From: Tepidisphaeraceae bacterium | Lineage (GTDB): Bacteria > Planctomycetota > Phycisphaerae > Tepidisphaerales > Tepidisphaeraceae | Direction of reading: 5' to 3' | DNA: 64,000 nt | Assembly (NCBI GenBank): GCA_035998445.1 | Contig: DASYHQ010000018.1 | Location: 248,001 to 312,000 of the forward strand | Part shown: piece after piece, positions 1 through 7,110 of the stretch | Numbering within the stretch: the first letter of the stretch is position 1 | Layout: the number at the start of each line of letters is the position of its first letter | The notes under the pieces: model-generated | What the model saw: the letters and a program-made list of their open reading frames with translations, nothing else | Database searches by the model: none | Told to the model about the DNA's origin: nothing | Program-made: the position numbers and the translations under genes

Positions 1-114
1 TCAAGCCCAGCGAGTTACTTCGCCGTTGGATCGATGAGCACGATCGCAGCGAGCGCCTCACGCGCTCCGGGACAGCCGGGCCGGAGTCGTTTCGGGGCAG
101 CAACCCTCTCCCGT

Positions 115-408
115 TCACTTGACGGGGTCCCTTGACTTGCACCGCGGGCTACGCGGACGCGGCGGGCGGGCCAGCTCACCGTAGATCTGCGGCGCGTCGA
201 TCGACGGACCGAGTTCGACACGCGCCCGGCGCGATAGACCCTCAGCAAGCGCCCGGACGGCTTCCTGTGCGGCCCGCGCTAACCGAGCGCATCGCGTTTG
301 TCGACCATAACGCGTGGCGGCGGCGGTCTCGACGTCGAGCAGCGCCCTGGCGGCGGTCGTGATTGCGCGGGCGGTCGCGTCGTGAAACTTTCGGCGATCG
401 TCTGTCAT
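115..408 (-). CDS. hypothetical protein, last gene of element A early operon in view
   Basis: A 97-residue Arg/Ala-rich protein starting MTDDRRKFHD. I recognise no family. The first 60 residues look helical; the tail is Pro/Arg-rich and basic. It starts 27 bases after the helicase-loader stop on the same strand, with GGAG about nine bases before the ATG, so it is probably cotranscribed. An alternative minus-strand frame (15-248) overlaps it. High GC makes spurious frames common, so confidence is modest. Confidence 0.45.
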   Translation of the reverse strand: MTDDRRKFHDATARAITTAARALLDVETAAATRYGRQTRCARLARAAQEAVRALAEGLSRRARVELGPSIDAPQIYGELARPPRPRSPRCKSRDPVK

Positions 409-435
409 CCTGAGGTACTCCGAAGGATCTCTCCG

Positions 436-1350
436 TTATCTCGCGGCGTGCTGGGCGGCTTTTCGCGCCGCTAGAAACGGGACGATCATGGGCCACTCGC
501 AAAGCTGATAACCGCCCTCCTCGCCCATGCGGCGCAGCAGCTTACCGCCCATGTCGGCGGCGAGGGCTTCAGAGCTGAGGTTTGTGATCATCAGCGTCGC
601 CAGTTCATTGCCGTAGCGATGGTCCAGCAGATCGCCGAACACGGCATCCTCGCGCGGCGTTGCACTTCGATCTTGGACCTCGTCTATCACCAGCAGGTGA
701 GCGCGCTCGAACTTCCGACGCACCGCCATCTTTCGATCCCAATCGGCGGTGGTGAGCTCGTCGATCATCCGCCGGGCCGTGGTGTAGAAAGCGTGGCGAC
801 CGCGAACCGTGTAAGCGCGGATCAACCCGCTGGCCAGGGCTGTTTTGCCGATACCCCGCGACCCGCCGATCGCGAGGAAGAACGGCGAACCGGCAATGTC
901 CGACAGCTTGCGGGCGGCGGCGAGGTAGTCGGGCGGCAGATCCCGGTCGAGCTGTTCCAGGTCGATCGACAAGTATCGCTCGGGCACGCCCCGCGCCAGC
1001 ATCGACGCGTTGATGGCCCTCCCTCTCTCCGCGGCGATCTTTTCGTCGTTCTCTGTGGGTGGCGCTGAGCCCAGCACGCTCCGAAGAAATGCTTCGTTCA
1101 TCGTCGGGCGCAGCGGGCGGGGTGCGGTCCGCGCAGCCGGTTCATCGGCCGCCGCCGGCGGGGCATTGGCGAGCCAATCGATCTTGCTGCGCAGCGTGTC
1201 GAGCGTCTCACCCGGCTTGAGCTGCAGCAAGGTCCGCAGCGCGTCCGACCTCATCTCCGCCGAGCTTAGTGACGGGGAGGGCTGGGGTTTGGTCTTTGTG
1301 GAAGCCTCGGCGCGCCTCTTCCTCTTTGCGGGTTTCTTTGAACCGTCCAT
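436..1350 (-). CDS. DnaC/IstB-like AAA+ ATPase, probable replicative helicase loader
   Basis: 304 residues. A Lys/Arg-rich N-terminus and a Pro/Ala linker precede an AAA+ core: Walker A GGSRGIGKTA (162-171), Walker B HLLVIDEV (218-225) and a sensor-1-like LMITN (253-257). This is the DnaC/DnaI/phage-loader layout. Such proteins place the host replicative helicase on an initiator-melted origin. It lies directly downstream of the initiator gene, as P follows O in lambda. The ATG at 1350 has GGGAG upstream and gives a 143-bp overlap with the initiator gene; a Met at 1254 would nearly remove the overlap but has poorer Shine-Dalgarno spacing. IstB-type transposition helper is the alternative; no transposase is nearby. 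Confidence 0.82.
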   Translation of the reverse strand: MDGSKKPAKRKRRAEASTKTKPQPSPSLSSAEMRSDALRTLLQLKPGETLDTLRSKIDWLANAPPAAADEPAARTAPRPLRPTMNEAFLRSVLGSAPPTENDEKIAAERGRAINASMLARGVPERYLSIDLEQLDRDLPPDYLAAARKLSDIAGSPFFLAIGGSRGIGKTALASGLIRAYTVRGRHAFYTTARRMIDELTTADWDRKMAVRRKFERAHLLVIDEVQDRSATPREDAVFGDLLDHRYGNELATLMITNLSSEALAADMGGKLLRRMGEEGGYQLCEWPMIVPFLAARKAAQHAAR

Positions 1351-2134
1351 TGTTGCTCCCGTGATTTGTTCGCGGCTCGAAAATGCCTTGCCACGTATTC
1401 GCGATGCTGGTCTCGATGGCGTCGACCGCCCGTTGCGGCCCCCATCCGGCCAGCTTCTTTAGCTGCTTCTCGGCTGACATTGGCCCGAGCGGTTTTTTCA
1501 TCTGCTGGCGGTACTCAATCCACTCGCCCCACGCTTGGCGAAACTCCGACGTGTCGAGCACGGCCGGAATCGGTGCGTTGTCGCATGATGGTTTTGGTCG
1601 CAGCGCGCGGCTGTTGTTGTTCTCTTTGTTGTTCTTTGAGTTGTTCTTAGTTGTTCGGGGGACGGTGCGCGGCCCGGTTGAGGGTCGCTGAGCGGCCCGG
1701 TTGCAGGGTCGCCCACCGTCCCGGTTGAGGGTCGCTGAGCGGCCCGGTTGGCCGCCCCCGTTTTGCTCGGCGTCCGGGACGTTCACCGTCCCGGTTGAAC
1801 CGGGCCGCTCACCGTCCCGGTTGGGAACCGACAACCGGCGCAGTACGACGTTGCGACCGTGGCTATCCACCCGCCGCACGAGGATGCCTTTATCCTCCAG
1901 ACGCTGCACGGCCTTTCGCGTCCGGTTTAGGTTCTTGCAGCCGACGTCGTCGGCGATCGACTCGATGCTTGGATAAGCGTCGCCAGTGAGGTAGTCGGAT
2001 CGCGACACGAACACCAGCAGGACTTTGGATTCCAGCTCGGTCATTGCGTGCAGGTGCGTTCCGTCGATGATCGCCCGCAGACGGTCGAACGTGTTGACTT
2101 CGATAGTCCGAAACAGCGGCGGTACCTCGTTCAC
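1208..2134 (-). CDS. winged-helix phage replication initiator (lambda O-like)
   Basis: 308 residues, GTG start. Residues about 30-100 form a helix_turn_helix_36-type winged helix (TELESKVLLVFVSRSDYLTG through LEDKGILVRR). A low-complexity middle (about 105-175, Asn/Lys/Arg/Pro) follows. The C-terminal part, with EFRQAWGEWIEYR and SIANTWQGIFEP, resembles the tail of phage replisome organizers that contact the helicase or its loader. The middle is encoded by phased CCCGGTTG repeats and then an A/T-richer Asn-Lys tract, matching an origin inside the gene. Start uncertain: GGAGG lies only three bases from the GTG. Confidence 0.8.
   Translation of the reverse strand: MNEVPPLFRTIEVNTFDRLRAIIDGTHLHAMTELESKVLLVFVSRSDYLTGDAYPSIESIADDVGCKNLNRTRKAVQRLEDKGILVRRVDSHGRNVVLRRLSVPNRDGERPGSTGTVNVPDAEQNGGGQPGRSATLNRDGGRPCNRAAQRPSTGPRTVPRTTKNNSKNNKENNNSRALRPKPSCDNAPIPAVLDTSEFRQAWGEWIEYRQQMKKPLGPMSAEKQLKKLAGWGPQRAVDAIETSIANTWQGIFEPRTNHGSNNGRFKETRKEEEARRGFHKDQTPALPVTKLGGDEVGRAADLAAAQAG
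1608..1823. other. candidate replication origin: iterons plus A/T-richer tract inside the initiator gene
   Basis: Six copies of CCCGGTTG on the plus strand start at 1673, 1696, 1720, 1743, 1790 and 1816. Spacings are 23, 24, 23, 47 and 26, so about 23.5 bp with one missing unit. The flanks alternate between GAGCGG and CACCGT. Downstream in gene direction (about 1657-1608) comes an A/T-richer, strand-asymmetric tract coding for Asn/Lys. Iterons followed by an unwinding tract inside the initiator gene, then a helicase-loader gene, is the lambda ori arrangement. Function is inferred. Confidence 0.7.
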
Positions 2135-2189
2135 CTACCTCCGCCCTTCTCCCCCGCCGCAGTTAGATGGCCGTTGAGACAGTGCAGCT

Positions 2190-2507
2190 TCATAGACCCA
2201 CCTTGGCCAGGTACGCAGCGGTGCCGTCGTCGGCGACGCCGTTCGGATTCCCGGCCTCACCGACAGGAATCCCAGCTTCGCTCATGCGTTCGACGAAGCG
2301 CCGCAGCGCGGCCTCGCTCGTCACGAGCGTGTCGCCCATGCGGATTGCTTCAAGACGAACGCCCCGGATGCCGCGCGCGTGAAAACGCCTGATGCTGCTG
2401 AAGCTGAACGGCGAGCCCGTCTTTGGGTTGACGAACCAATCGACCTTGCCGTGCGCGACGGCAGACAGCGGGTAGAGAGGCCTTTCGCTCGCGGGGTCAA
2501 TGGGCAT
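2190..2507 (-). CDS. DUF1580-like small DNA-binding protein
   Basis: 105 residues starting MPIDPAS, with GGAGGT five bases upstream. The core, SSIRRFHARGIRGVRLEAI then MGDTLVTSEAALRRFVERMS, matches the pattern of DUF1580-like planctomycete proteins: a MerR/excisionase-type HTH followed by a strand and a helix. A related protein occurs in element B at 8061-8366. Likely a regulator or recombination-directionality factor; the function is inferred. The start overlaps the stop of the upstream HTH gene, so the two are translationally coupled. Confidence 0.65.
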   Translation of the reverse strand: MPIDPASERPLYPLSAVAHGKVDWFVNPKTGSPFSFSSIRRFHARGIRGVRLEAIRMGDTLVTSEAALRRFVERMSEAGIPVGEAGNPNGVADDGTAAYLAKVGL

Positions 2508-2721
2508 GCGATACCTCCACACGCTCCGCCGGCGCCGTTGCCCCGCACTGCGCTCGCTCTAGAATGGCGGCCTCGACGGCGACGACGTCGAACAGCAACT
2601 GTCGTCCAGCTTTTACGTGAGGCAGTCGGCCAGCTTCGGCTTCGCTACGCAGCCACCCGACCGGCACGCGAAGGCGCCGAGCGAGTTCGGAAACGTTCGC
2701 AAGTCTCGATTGCGATTCCAT
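2497..2721 (-). CDS. excisionase-like helix-turn-helix protein
   Basis: 74 residues from MESQSRLANV. The sequence VSELARRLRVPVGWLRSEAEAGRLPHVKAGRQLLFD is a standard excisionase/MerR-type HTH with a C-terminal wing. Such proteins act in phage as Xis or as transcription regulators. The stop overlaps the downstream DUF1580-like start. A longer TTG-initiated form beginning at 2745 is possible but less likely. The gap at 2722-2847 shows no gene. Confidence 0.65.
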   Translation of the reverse strand: MESQSRLANVSELARRLRVPVGWLRSEAEAGRLPHVKAGRQLLFDVVAVEAAILERAQCGATAPAERVEVSHAH

Positions 2722-2847
2722 TCCCGCATTATGAACTGTGGGCAAAACGCTAGTGGGTAGTTAACGGGTAATCAGAAGGTAATCAGAGGGAAGATCGGGC
2801 GTTTTCTGGCACTTTTCAGATGGAACGGTCAACTGCGGTTGACTGTT

Positions 2848-3840
2848 TCAACCGTTATGGCTGTCCCCGAGCACGCCGCGCCCCTTGTCGGTCAGGTAGA
2901 CGCCACCCCGGTCGGTGAGTCGCCGCAGGTAGCCCAGATCAATTAAGCGGCGCACGCGGACCCCGCACGTTTTCGGCGAGCGCCTCACCCTCGTGGCGAG
3001 GTCTACCACCGTCAATGCTGATGGGGATGAAGCGACCGCCTGCAGGATCAATAGATCTTCCTTGTCGATCGCAGGGGCGACGGGCGGTTGCACGGCGACG
3101 GCAGCTGGCGGGTTCTGCTCTTTCGGTAACGGCTCGGCAGCTGCCACCGGACGCGCGGCTTCTAAGTCGCCGTCGATTCGCTTTTCAAAAGCCTTCAACT
3201 CACGGACGAGCGCATTGCGAATTGCTTGGAAATGCTCTTCGAACGCGTCGCGATCGTCATCCGATAGGGAGAACTTGGCCGCCGCGGCTGCCAAGTAAGC
3301 CGACTTGTCTCGCGAGTGGTTGCGGAGCTCAATCTTCCACCCAAGCCAGATGGCTCCCGATATGATCCATGCCGCGTCGTGCGCGCTTTCATAGGAGTTG
3401 TTCACGTACTGCAACGGCTCGACGTTTACAGATCTGGCCGTGGCCATGAATGCCGCCTCGACGTCGGGATCAGCATCGTCAATGATGCTTCCGCACCTTT
3501 CCCTGAACCAGTCCGATGTAGACCCATCAGCTTCCAGCCAGGACACGAGCGACGATTCGAGCTCATCGTTGAAAGCAAACGTTCGATCTGGGCCGAGTGC
3601 TCTGTCCGTCATCGCGCCGCGAAGCTTGTTGTCAGCGCGGACGACTGCCGAGCTCGCATTAATAATGCTGATCTGGTCGTCGGCTGTCGCTGCCCTCGCC
3701 AGATCGTCGAGTGCCAGCACGAGCTTACGCGCCATTCCAGCCATCGTGGCGAGGCTGCCACTCAGCCACCTACCCCGATGGAAGTACTCATTAGCTTGCG
3801 CGAAGACGTCGGCTGGAACTTCTCTTGATCTGTCTGACAT
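2848..3840 (-). CDS. hypothetical protein with C-terminal winged helix
   Basis: 330 residues from MSDRSREVPA, with GAGG upstream. Residues about 1-235 are helical and unrecognised. An Ala/Pro linker at about 240-265 leads to a winged helix: DLLILQAVASSPSALTVVDLATRV, RRSPKTCGVRVRRLIDLGYLRRL and a wing ending YLTDKGRGVL. The C-terminus therefore probably binds DNA, perhaps as a sensor-coupled regulator. It sits in the early operon of element A; 3841-3964 before it holds no gene. An upstream in-frame extension to 4059 lacks support. Confidence 0.6.
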   Translation of the reverse strand: MSDRSREVPADVFAQANEYFHRGRWLSGSLATMAGMARKLVLALDDLARAATADDQISIINASSAVVRADNKLRGAMTDRALGPDRTFAFNDELESSLVSWLEADGSTSDWFRERCGSIIDDADPDVEAAFMATARSVNVEPLQYVNNSYESAHDAAWIISGAIWLGWKIELRNHSRDKSAYLAAAAAKFSLSDDDRDAFEEHFQAIRNALVRELKAFEKRIDGDLEAARPVAAAEPLPKEQNPPAAVAVQPPVAPAIDKEDLLILQAVASSPSALTVVDLATRVRRSPKTCGVRVRRLIDLGYLRRLTDRGGVYLTDKGRGVLGDSHNG

Positions 3841-3964
3841 TGGCAACCTCGCTGGCAGACGGGCCCACGCTGGGCGGCGCGATCGAGGTCGGATCGTGCC
3901 GCCCAGGTGATTTAATCCCGCACGCTGGCCGGCGACGGGAACCCGAACAAGCATCTTACAAAGT

Positions 3965-4429
3965 TCAGCGTGGCAGGCGAATAGGAAGGCGCGATTTGAT
4001 CTTCTGCACTTCGTCAGGATCCAGCGACGATTTCCAGAATGAAAGCCACTCATCGACAAGGTCTTGGGGAGCTCTGCCGGTTCGAACGCTCGCTTGCGCT
4101 AGGCTGAATAGCGTCTTCCCGTTCGGCCGCACTTGGACAACCTTCGCCGGGCGCCAGTAAGGCATCGGAGACGCCACATAGCCCACCTTGAAGAGCATAT
4201 CTTCGATCCGGCCGGCTTTGGGAGGTGGCTCGGCTACATACTCAGCGAACTCTCTCATAAGTCGCGTGGGCGATCTGTTGGTCATGCTCGCCGCCGCCTC
4301 CAGTGTGACGATATCGTTCCCGTCTGGCTTCAGGCGGTCGTTCCGCCAGCCGACAGGCGTGACGGCGACTCGCAGATCGAAGATGCACATCGGCTCGAAT
4401 TTCGACTTCGATTTAAGGGTGCGCTTCAT
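3965..4429 (-). CDS. hypothetical protein, paralogue of its upstream neighbour
   Basis: 154 residues. No family recognised. The C-terminal third carries RPNGKTLFSLAQASVRTG, which aligns with MPNGKTVLSVEQALRRTG in the protein encoded at 4426-4995; both continue into Leu/Asp/Phe-rich helices. The pair probably arose by duplication, and the shared segment looks like a small folded motif with a possible HTH helix. The ATG overlaps the upstream stop by four bases. No catalytic residues are evident. Confidence 0.6.
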   Translation of the reverse strand: MKRTLKSKSKFEPMCIFDLRVAVTPVGWRNDRLKPDGNDIVTLEAAASMTNRSPTRLMREFAEYVAEPPPKAGRIEDMLFKVGYVASPMPYWRPAKVVQVRPNGKTLFSLAQASVRTGRAPQDLVDEWLSFWKSSLDPDEVQKIKSRLPIRLPR

Positions 4430-4995
4430 CGCCCACCGCCGATCTCGACACGCGCCGCGTCGTTAACGTAGTCGGTTAGCAGTTCGGAAAACGTCGACCG
4501 GAACAGATCGCGTAGGCGATCGCCGCCGTCGGCGTCGCCCGTCCGTCGAAGCGCTTGCTCGACGGAAAGCACAGTCTTCCCGTTCGGCATCACCGGCCAG
4601 TCGTACTCGTCGAGCGGCCACAACGGAACGACTACGTTGCCCTCGCCGATCTCGAAAACGATCGGCAATGTCTTAGCATTGATCGCGATCACCCTGACGC
4701 CAGGCATACCGTGGTCGAGCATAGCGGCCACGTACCCCGGCGGGTCAAACTGCACGCGGATGGCCAGTTCGTAGGCCTCCCGCCGTGTGCGAACGCCAAG
4801 CCCGGCGTCGATTTCGACTTTGCCTGCCACGCGGTAGCCCGTGGCAGTCCGCTCGATCCCATCGAGCTTTTCAAAGACCGACCGGACGTTGGGGAATCGC
4901 AGCTGCAGCGGATACGACCGCTCACTGAGGTCCGGCGAGAACGTAACGGCGTTGCAGGGTTTGCGGCGCGCGGCCGCGGCGAGTACGGTGCTCAT
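4426..4995 (-). CDS. hypothetical protein, first gene of element A leftward operon
   Basis: 189 residues from MSTVLAAAARRK, with GGAGG six bases upstream. It has a beta-rich middle (RYPLQLRF-like strands, TGYRVAGKVEIDAG) and the C-terminal PNGKTVLSVEQALRRTG motif shared with the next gene. Function unknown. It is the first gene behind the promoter at 5095-5122, with about 90 bases of leader, so it is an immediate early gene of the element. In many phages this position holds a recombination, anti-host or replication-accessory protein; nothing in the sequence decides between these. Confidence 0.65.
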   Translation of the reverse strand: MSTVLAAAARRKPCNAVTFSPDLSERSYPLQLRFPNVRSVFEKLDGIERTATGYRVAGKVEIDAGLGVRTRREAYELAIRVQFDPPGYVAAMLDHGMPGVRVIAINAKTLPIVFEIGEGNVVVPLWPLDEYDWPVMPNGKTVLSVEQALRRTGDADGGDRLRDLFRSTFSELLTDYVNDAARVEIGGGR

Positions 4996-5094
4996 GTTGA
5001 GCCTCCACAGAAGGTTCGACCACGCCGTCGGGTGGTTGCACACCGCGACGGCATTTTCGTTTCAAGCCGCACACGTCATGCGACCGACATAGGT

Positions 5095-5122
5095 ACTATA
5101 ACGCGATTGCGTTACATATCAA
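5095..5122 (-). promoter_or_regulatory. sigma70-type promoter of element A early operon
   Basis: On the minus strand, TTGATA (5122-5117) and TATAGT (5100-5095) are separated by exactly 16 bp, giving a start near 5088 and a leader of about 90 bases to 4995. The -35 box lies inside the 22-bp palindrome (5116-5137) and the spacer contains AACGC/GCGTT arms, so a bound repressor would block it. Confidence 0.7.
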
Positions 5123-5137
5123 GCGATCGCTTGATAT
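5100..5137. promoter_or_regulatory. operator palindromes of element A repressor
   Basis: A perfect 22-bp palindrome at 5116-5137 (half-site ATATCAAGCGA) and a second dyad at 5100-5113 (AACGC, four bases, GCGTT) lie between the leftward early operon and the rightward XRE gene. Position and symmetry fit a dimeric HTH repressor controlling both directions. The matching XRE gene begins 28 bp to the right. Confidence 0.7.
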
Positions 5138-5165
5138 TCGCTAAATCGATCTTAGGATGGTCTCT

Positions 5166-5366
5166 ATGGGTGTCGACACGAACAAGATCCGCACGCTCCG
5201 AATAGCCAAAGGTTTGACGATGGCGGCGGTCGCGCAGCTCGCTGGCATGCGTACAGCTCAGCAATGGAACGGCGTGGAGTCCGGCGAGCGCAAGAATCCT
5301 TCGATCGACACCGTGCAGCGAATGGCGAAGGCGCTCGGGGTCAAGGTAGACGCTCTGCTTAAGTGA
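5166..5366 (+). CDS. XRE-family HTH repressor of element A
   Basis: 66 residues from MGVDTNKIRT (a start at 5157 adds three). This is a single Cro/C1-type HTH: IRTLRIAKGLTMAAVAQLAGM, recognition helix RTAQQWNGVESGERKNP, and SIDTVQRMAKALGVKVDALL. There is no cleavage or dimerisation domain, so it is Cro-like in size. AGGA upstream favours 5166. It is divergent from the early operon, with symmetrical operators between them, so it probably represses that operon and itself. Confidence 0.8.
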   Translation: MGVDTNKIRTLRIAKGLTMAAVAQLAGMRTAQQWNGVESGERKNPSIDTVQRMAKALGVKVDALLK

Positions 5367-5414
5367 CGCCCTGGACACCGGTCTTTGACCGTCGCCGGGC
5401 TGAGGGTTAGAACG

Positions 5415-5442
5415 GGGTTATTCTCCAATTGGAGAACAACCC
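5415..5442. promoter_or_regulatory. 28-bp near-perfect palindrome near the right end of element A
   Basis: The centre TTCTCCAATTGGAGAA (5421-5436) is perfectly symmetrical and is flanked by GGGTT (5415-5419) and AACCC (5438-5442) with one unmatched base each side. It lies about 90 bp from the att core, after the repressor gene, and has no T-run, so a protein-binding site (integrase arm, excisionase or regulator) is more likely than a terminator. Confidence 0.55.
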
Positions 5443-5485
5443 GTGGAAGTAGGTGGTTCTGGCCGACACCGAAGCCCGCGAGAAA

Positions 5486-5506
5486 GCCTGAAAAAGCAGG
5501 CGTTTT
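5486..5506 (+). terminator. hairpin with T-run, end of element A
   Basis: GCCTG (5486-5490) pairs with CAGGC (5497-5501), followed by GTTTT. It is a short stem in the 3' region of the XRE gene, just before the att repeat. It could end repressor transcription; weak because the stem is only 5 bp. Confidence 0.35.
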
Positions 5507-5533
5507 CCGCTAGGTCGTGATTCCCCCGTGACG

Positions 5534-5577
5534 CATGACACGCTGGGGGTCACAGGTTCGAGCCCTGTACCGCCCAT
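5534..5577 (+). other. att core: 3' half of tRNA-Val(GAC), left copy
   Basis: It begins at tRNA position 31 and runs through anticodon loop ATGACAC (anticodon GAC, U33 and A37 equivalents present), stem GCTGG, variable loop, T arm ACAGG-TTCGAGC-CCTGT, acceptor strand ACCGCCC and discriminator A. No 5' half (expected to start GGGCGGT) precedes it, so it is not a working tRNA gene. It is identical to 34782-34825. It serves as both the right end of element A and the left end of prophage B. Confidence 0.88.
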
Positions 5578-5595
5578 GACCATAACTCACGCCGA

Positions 5596-5672
5596 ATGCT
5601 GAATTAGCATACCTGCCAATGGTTGGCAGTGCGGCCGAAAACCCCTGACTAAAAACGGAAGATTCCGTTTTT
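5596..5672. promoter_or_regulatory. attP-arm region: cluster of inverted repeats between att core and integrase
   Basis: Four sites pack into 77 bp: ATGCT-GAATT-AGCAT (5596-5610), CTGCCAA-TGG-TTGGCAG (5613-5629), CGAAAACCCCTGA (5636-5648), and a dyad with arms AAAAACGGAA and TTCCGTTTTT around GA (5651-5672). The third recurs inverted at 34743-34755 and the fourth at 34634-34653. A related composite (AAAACGGAA at 5882, ACCCCTGA at 5904) lies inside the integrase gene. These are probable integrase, excisionase or IHF-type sites. Confidence 0.6.
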
Positions 5673-5694
5673 CGGGGCCATCGGAGCACTCGCC

Positions 5695-6999
5695 ATGCCG
5701 AAGCTATCCCCCGGAAAAGTCCCGAAGTACCGACTGCATAAGCAATCGGGCCGCGGCATCGTCACGATCCACGGCAAAGACAAGCTCCTGCCCGGCAAGT
5801 ACGGGTCACCGGAGAGCCGCAGGGAGTGGGCGCGCCTCACCACCGAATGGCTTGCCAGAGAGGGAATGCCGCCCGCCCCGGAAAACGGAAGAACGGAATC
5901 GGAACCCCTGACCGTCGCCCGCCTGGTGGTGCAATTCTGGCGACACGCCAAAACCTACTACCGCGGCACGAACGGCGGGATCAGCCACGAGGCATATCAT
6001 TACCGCGACGCCCTGCGCCCGGTTGTGCGGTTGTACGGGGCTACGCCTGCCAACAATTTCCAAGGGCCAGCGCTGGAGGCTGTGCAACGCGAGATGATCC
6101 GGCTCGGTTGGTGCCGAAACTACGTCAACCGCCAAGTCAGCCGGGTGCGGCACGTCTTCACATGGGCGCTGGCCAAAGGGGTAGTAAACGCCGACGTAGT
6201 GGTCGCACTGCGGGCGGTCACCGGACTGAAGAAGGGCCGCAGCGGAGCGCGTGAGTCGGGTAAGGTGAAACCGGTGGCCGATGCCCATATCGCGGCCGTG
6301 CTGTCTCACCTGTCGCCAACGGTTCGCGCGATGGTGGAGTTGCAGTCCATCACCGGCATGAGGCCCGGCGAGCTGTGCGACTTGCGCGGGGTGGATCTGG
6401 ACATGAGCCGCACGCCTTGGACCTACCGCCCCAGCACCCATAAGACCGCGTATATGGATAAAGACCGGAGCATCGACCTAGGCCCGCGTGCCCGGGCGAT
6501 AATCGAGCCGTTCCTACGGGCTGACGTGAATGCCCACATCTTCAACCCTGCCGACGCTGCTGCGGAAGGCCGGCGACGCCGCGGTGAGACGCGCAAGACG
6601 CCAGCAAGCTGCGGGAACGCCCCCGGCACCAACCGCAAGCGCCGCCCAAAACGACGGCCCGGTCATCGGTTCGACGTCCATGCCTACCGCCGGGCCATCG
6701 CCCGCGCCTGTGAGACTGCTTTCCCCTTACCGTCGACCCTGGGGCCGCGCTCTGGTGAAAGTCGCCTAGCATGGCGAGAACGGCTAACGCCAGCTGAGCA
6801 GGCCGCGGTGAAGGCGTGGCGCAGGGAGCATCATTTCCACCCGCACCGGTTGCGACATTCGGCAGCGACCCGCTGGCGAGCCGATCATGGGCCGGATGCC
6901 GCGCTCGTGCTGCTGGGTGATTCAAGCACGAGGATGATTGACGTTTATGCAGAGAAAGATCGGCGGCTGTCGTCGTCGATCATGGAAAAGATCGGTTAG
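5695..6999 (+). CDS. int: tyrosine recombinase, prophage integrase
   Basis: 434 residues. An N-terminal arm-binding part and SAM-like core-binding domain (about 70-175) precede a catalytic domain with Arg223 (ITGMRPGE), Lys250 (THKTAYMDK), the HxxR box His384/Arg387 (HPHRLRH) and nucleophile Tyr418 (MIDVYAEKD). The usual LGH is LGD (Asp409). A basic insertion of about 90 residues (290-380) separates the two halves of the catalytic domain, larger than usual. It lies 118 bp right of the att core, so it is probably the enzyme that joined prophage B to tRNA-Val. Start ATG at 5695. Confidence 0.93.
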   Translation: MPKLSPGKVPKYRLHKQSGRGIVTIHGKDKLLPGKYGSPESRREWARLTTEWLAREGMPPAPENGRTESEPLTVARLVVQFWRHAKTYYRGTNGGISHEAYHYRDALRPVVRLYGATPANNFQGPALEAVQREMIRLGWCRNYVNRQVSRVRHVFTWALAKGVVNADVVVALRAVTGLKKGRSGARESGKVKPVADAHIAAVLSHLSPTVRAMVELQSITGMRPGELCDLRGVDLDMSRTPWTYRPSTHKTAYMDKDRSIDLGPRARAIIEPFLRADVNAHIFNPADAAAEGRRRRGETRKTPASCGNAPGTNRKRRPKRRPGHRFDVHAYRRAIARACETAFPLPSTLGPRSGESRLAWRERLTPAEQAAVKAWRREHHFHPHRLRHSAATRWRADHGPDAALVLLGDSSTRMIDVYAEKDRRLSSSIMEKIG

Positions 7000-7110
7000 A
7001 ATTTCTTAGGGACGGCCGGTTCGCTACCGGACGATCGGCTTGGCGCGGTGCATGGCTTGCACCTGTAACCACCACCGCCCAAGTCCTTCCCGCTACCTAC
7101 AGGTGACAGT

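Larger units (their letters stand above)
1..5577. mobile_element. right end of phage-like element A (partial)
   Basis: The stretch left of the first att repeat carries phage early functions, not host genes: initiator, helicase loader, DUF1580-like and HTH proteins on the minus strand and a divergent XRE repressor. It ends at a 44-bp partial tRNA-Val repeat (5534-5577) with no tRNA 5' half beside it. That is expected if A lies between an intact tRNA-Val, left of the window, and this repeat. No integrase or structural gene of A is visible. Positions 1-114 hold no convincing gene. The left boundary is unknown. Inference from att geometry and gene content. Confidence 0.65.

Noticed and set aside
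409-432. possible interspersed motif with TCCTGAGGTACTCCGAAGGA
   Set aside because: Only one copy in the window, and it lies at the start of a candidate gene; cannot judge without genome search.
1673-1823. CRISPR-like array
   Set aside because: Repeat core is only 8 bp with overlapping flanks, inside a gene; it fits iterons better.
5534-5577. possible tRNA-Val gene
   Set aside because: Only the 3' half is present. The sequence to the left cannot form the acceptor or D arm.
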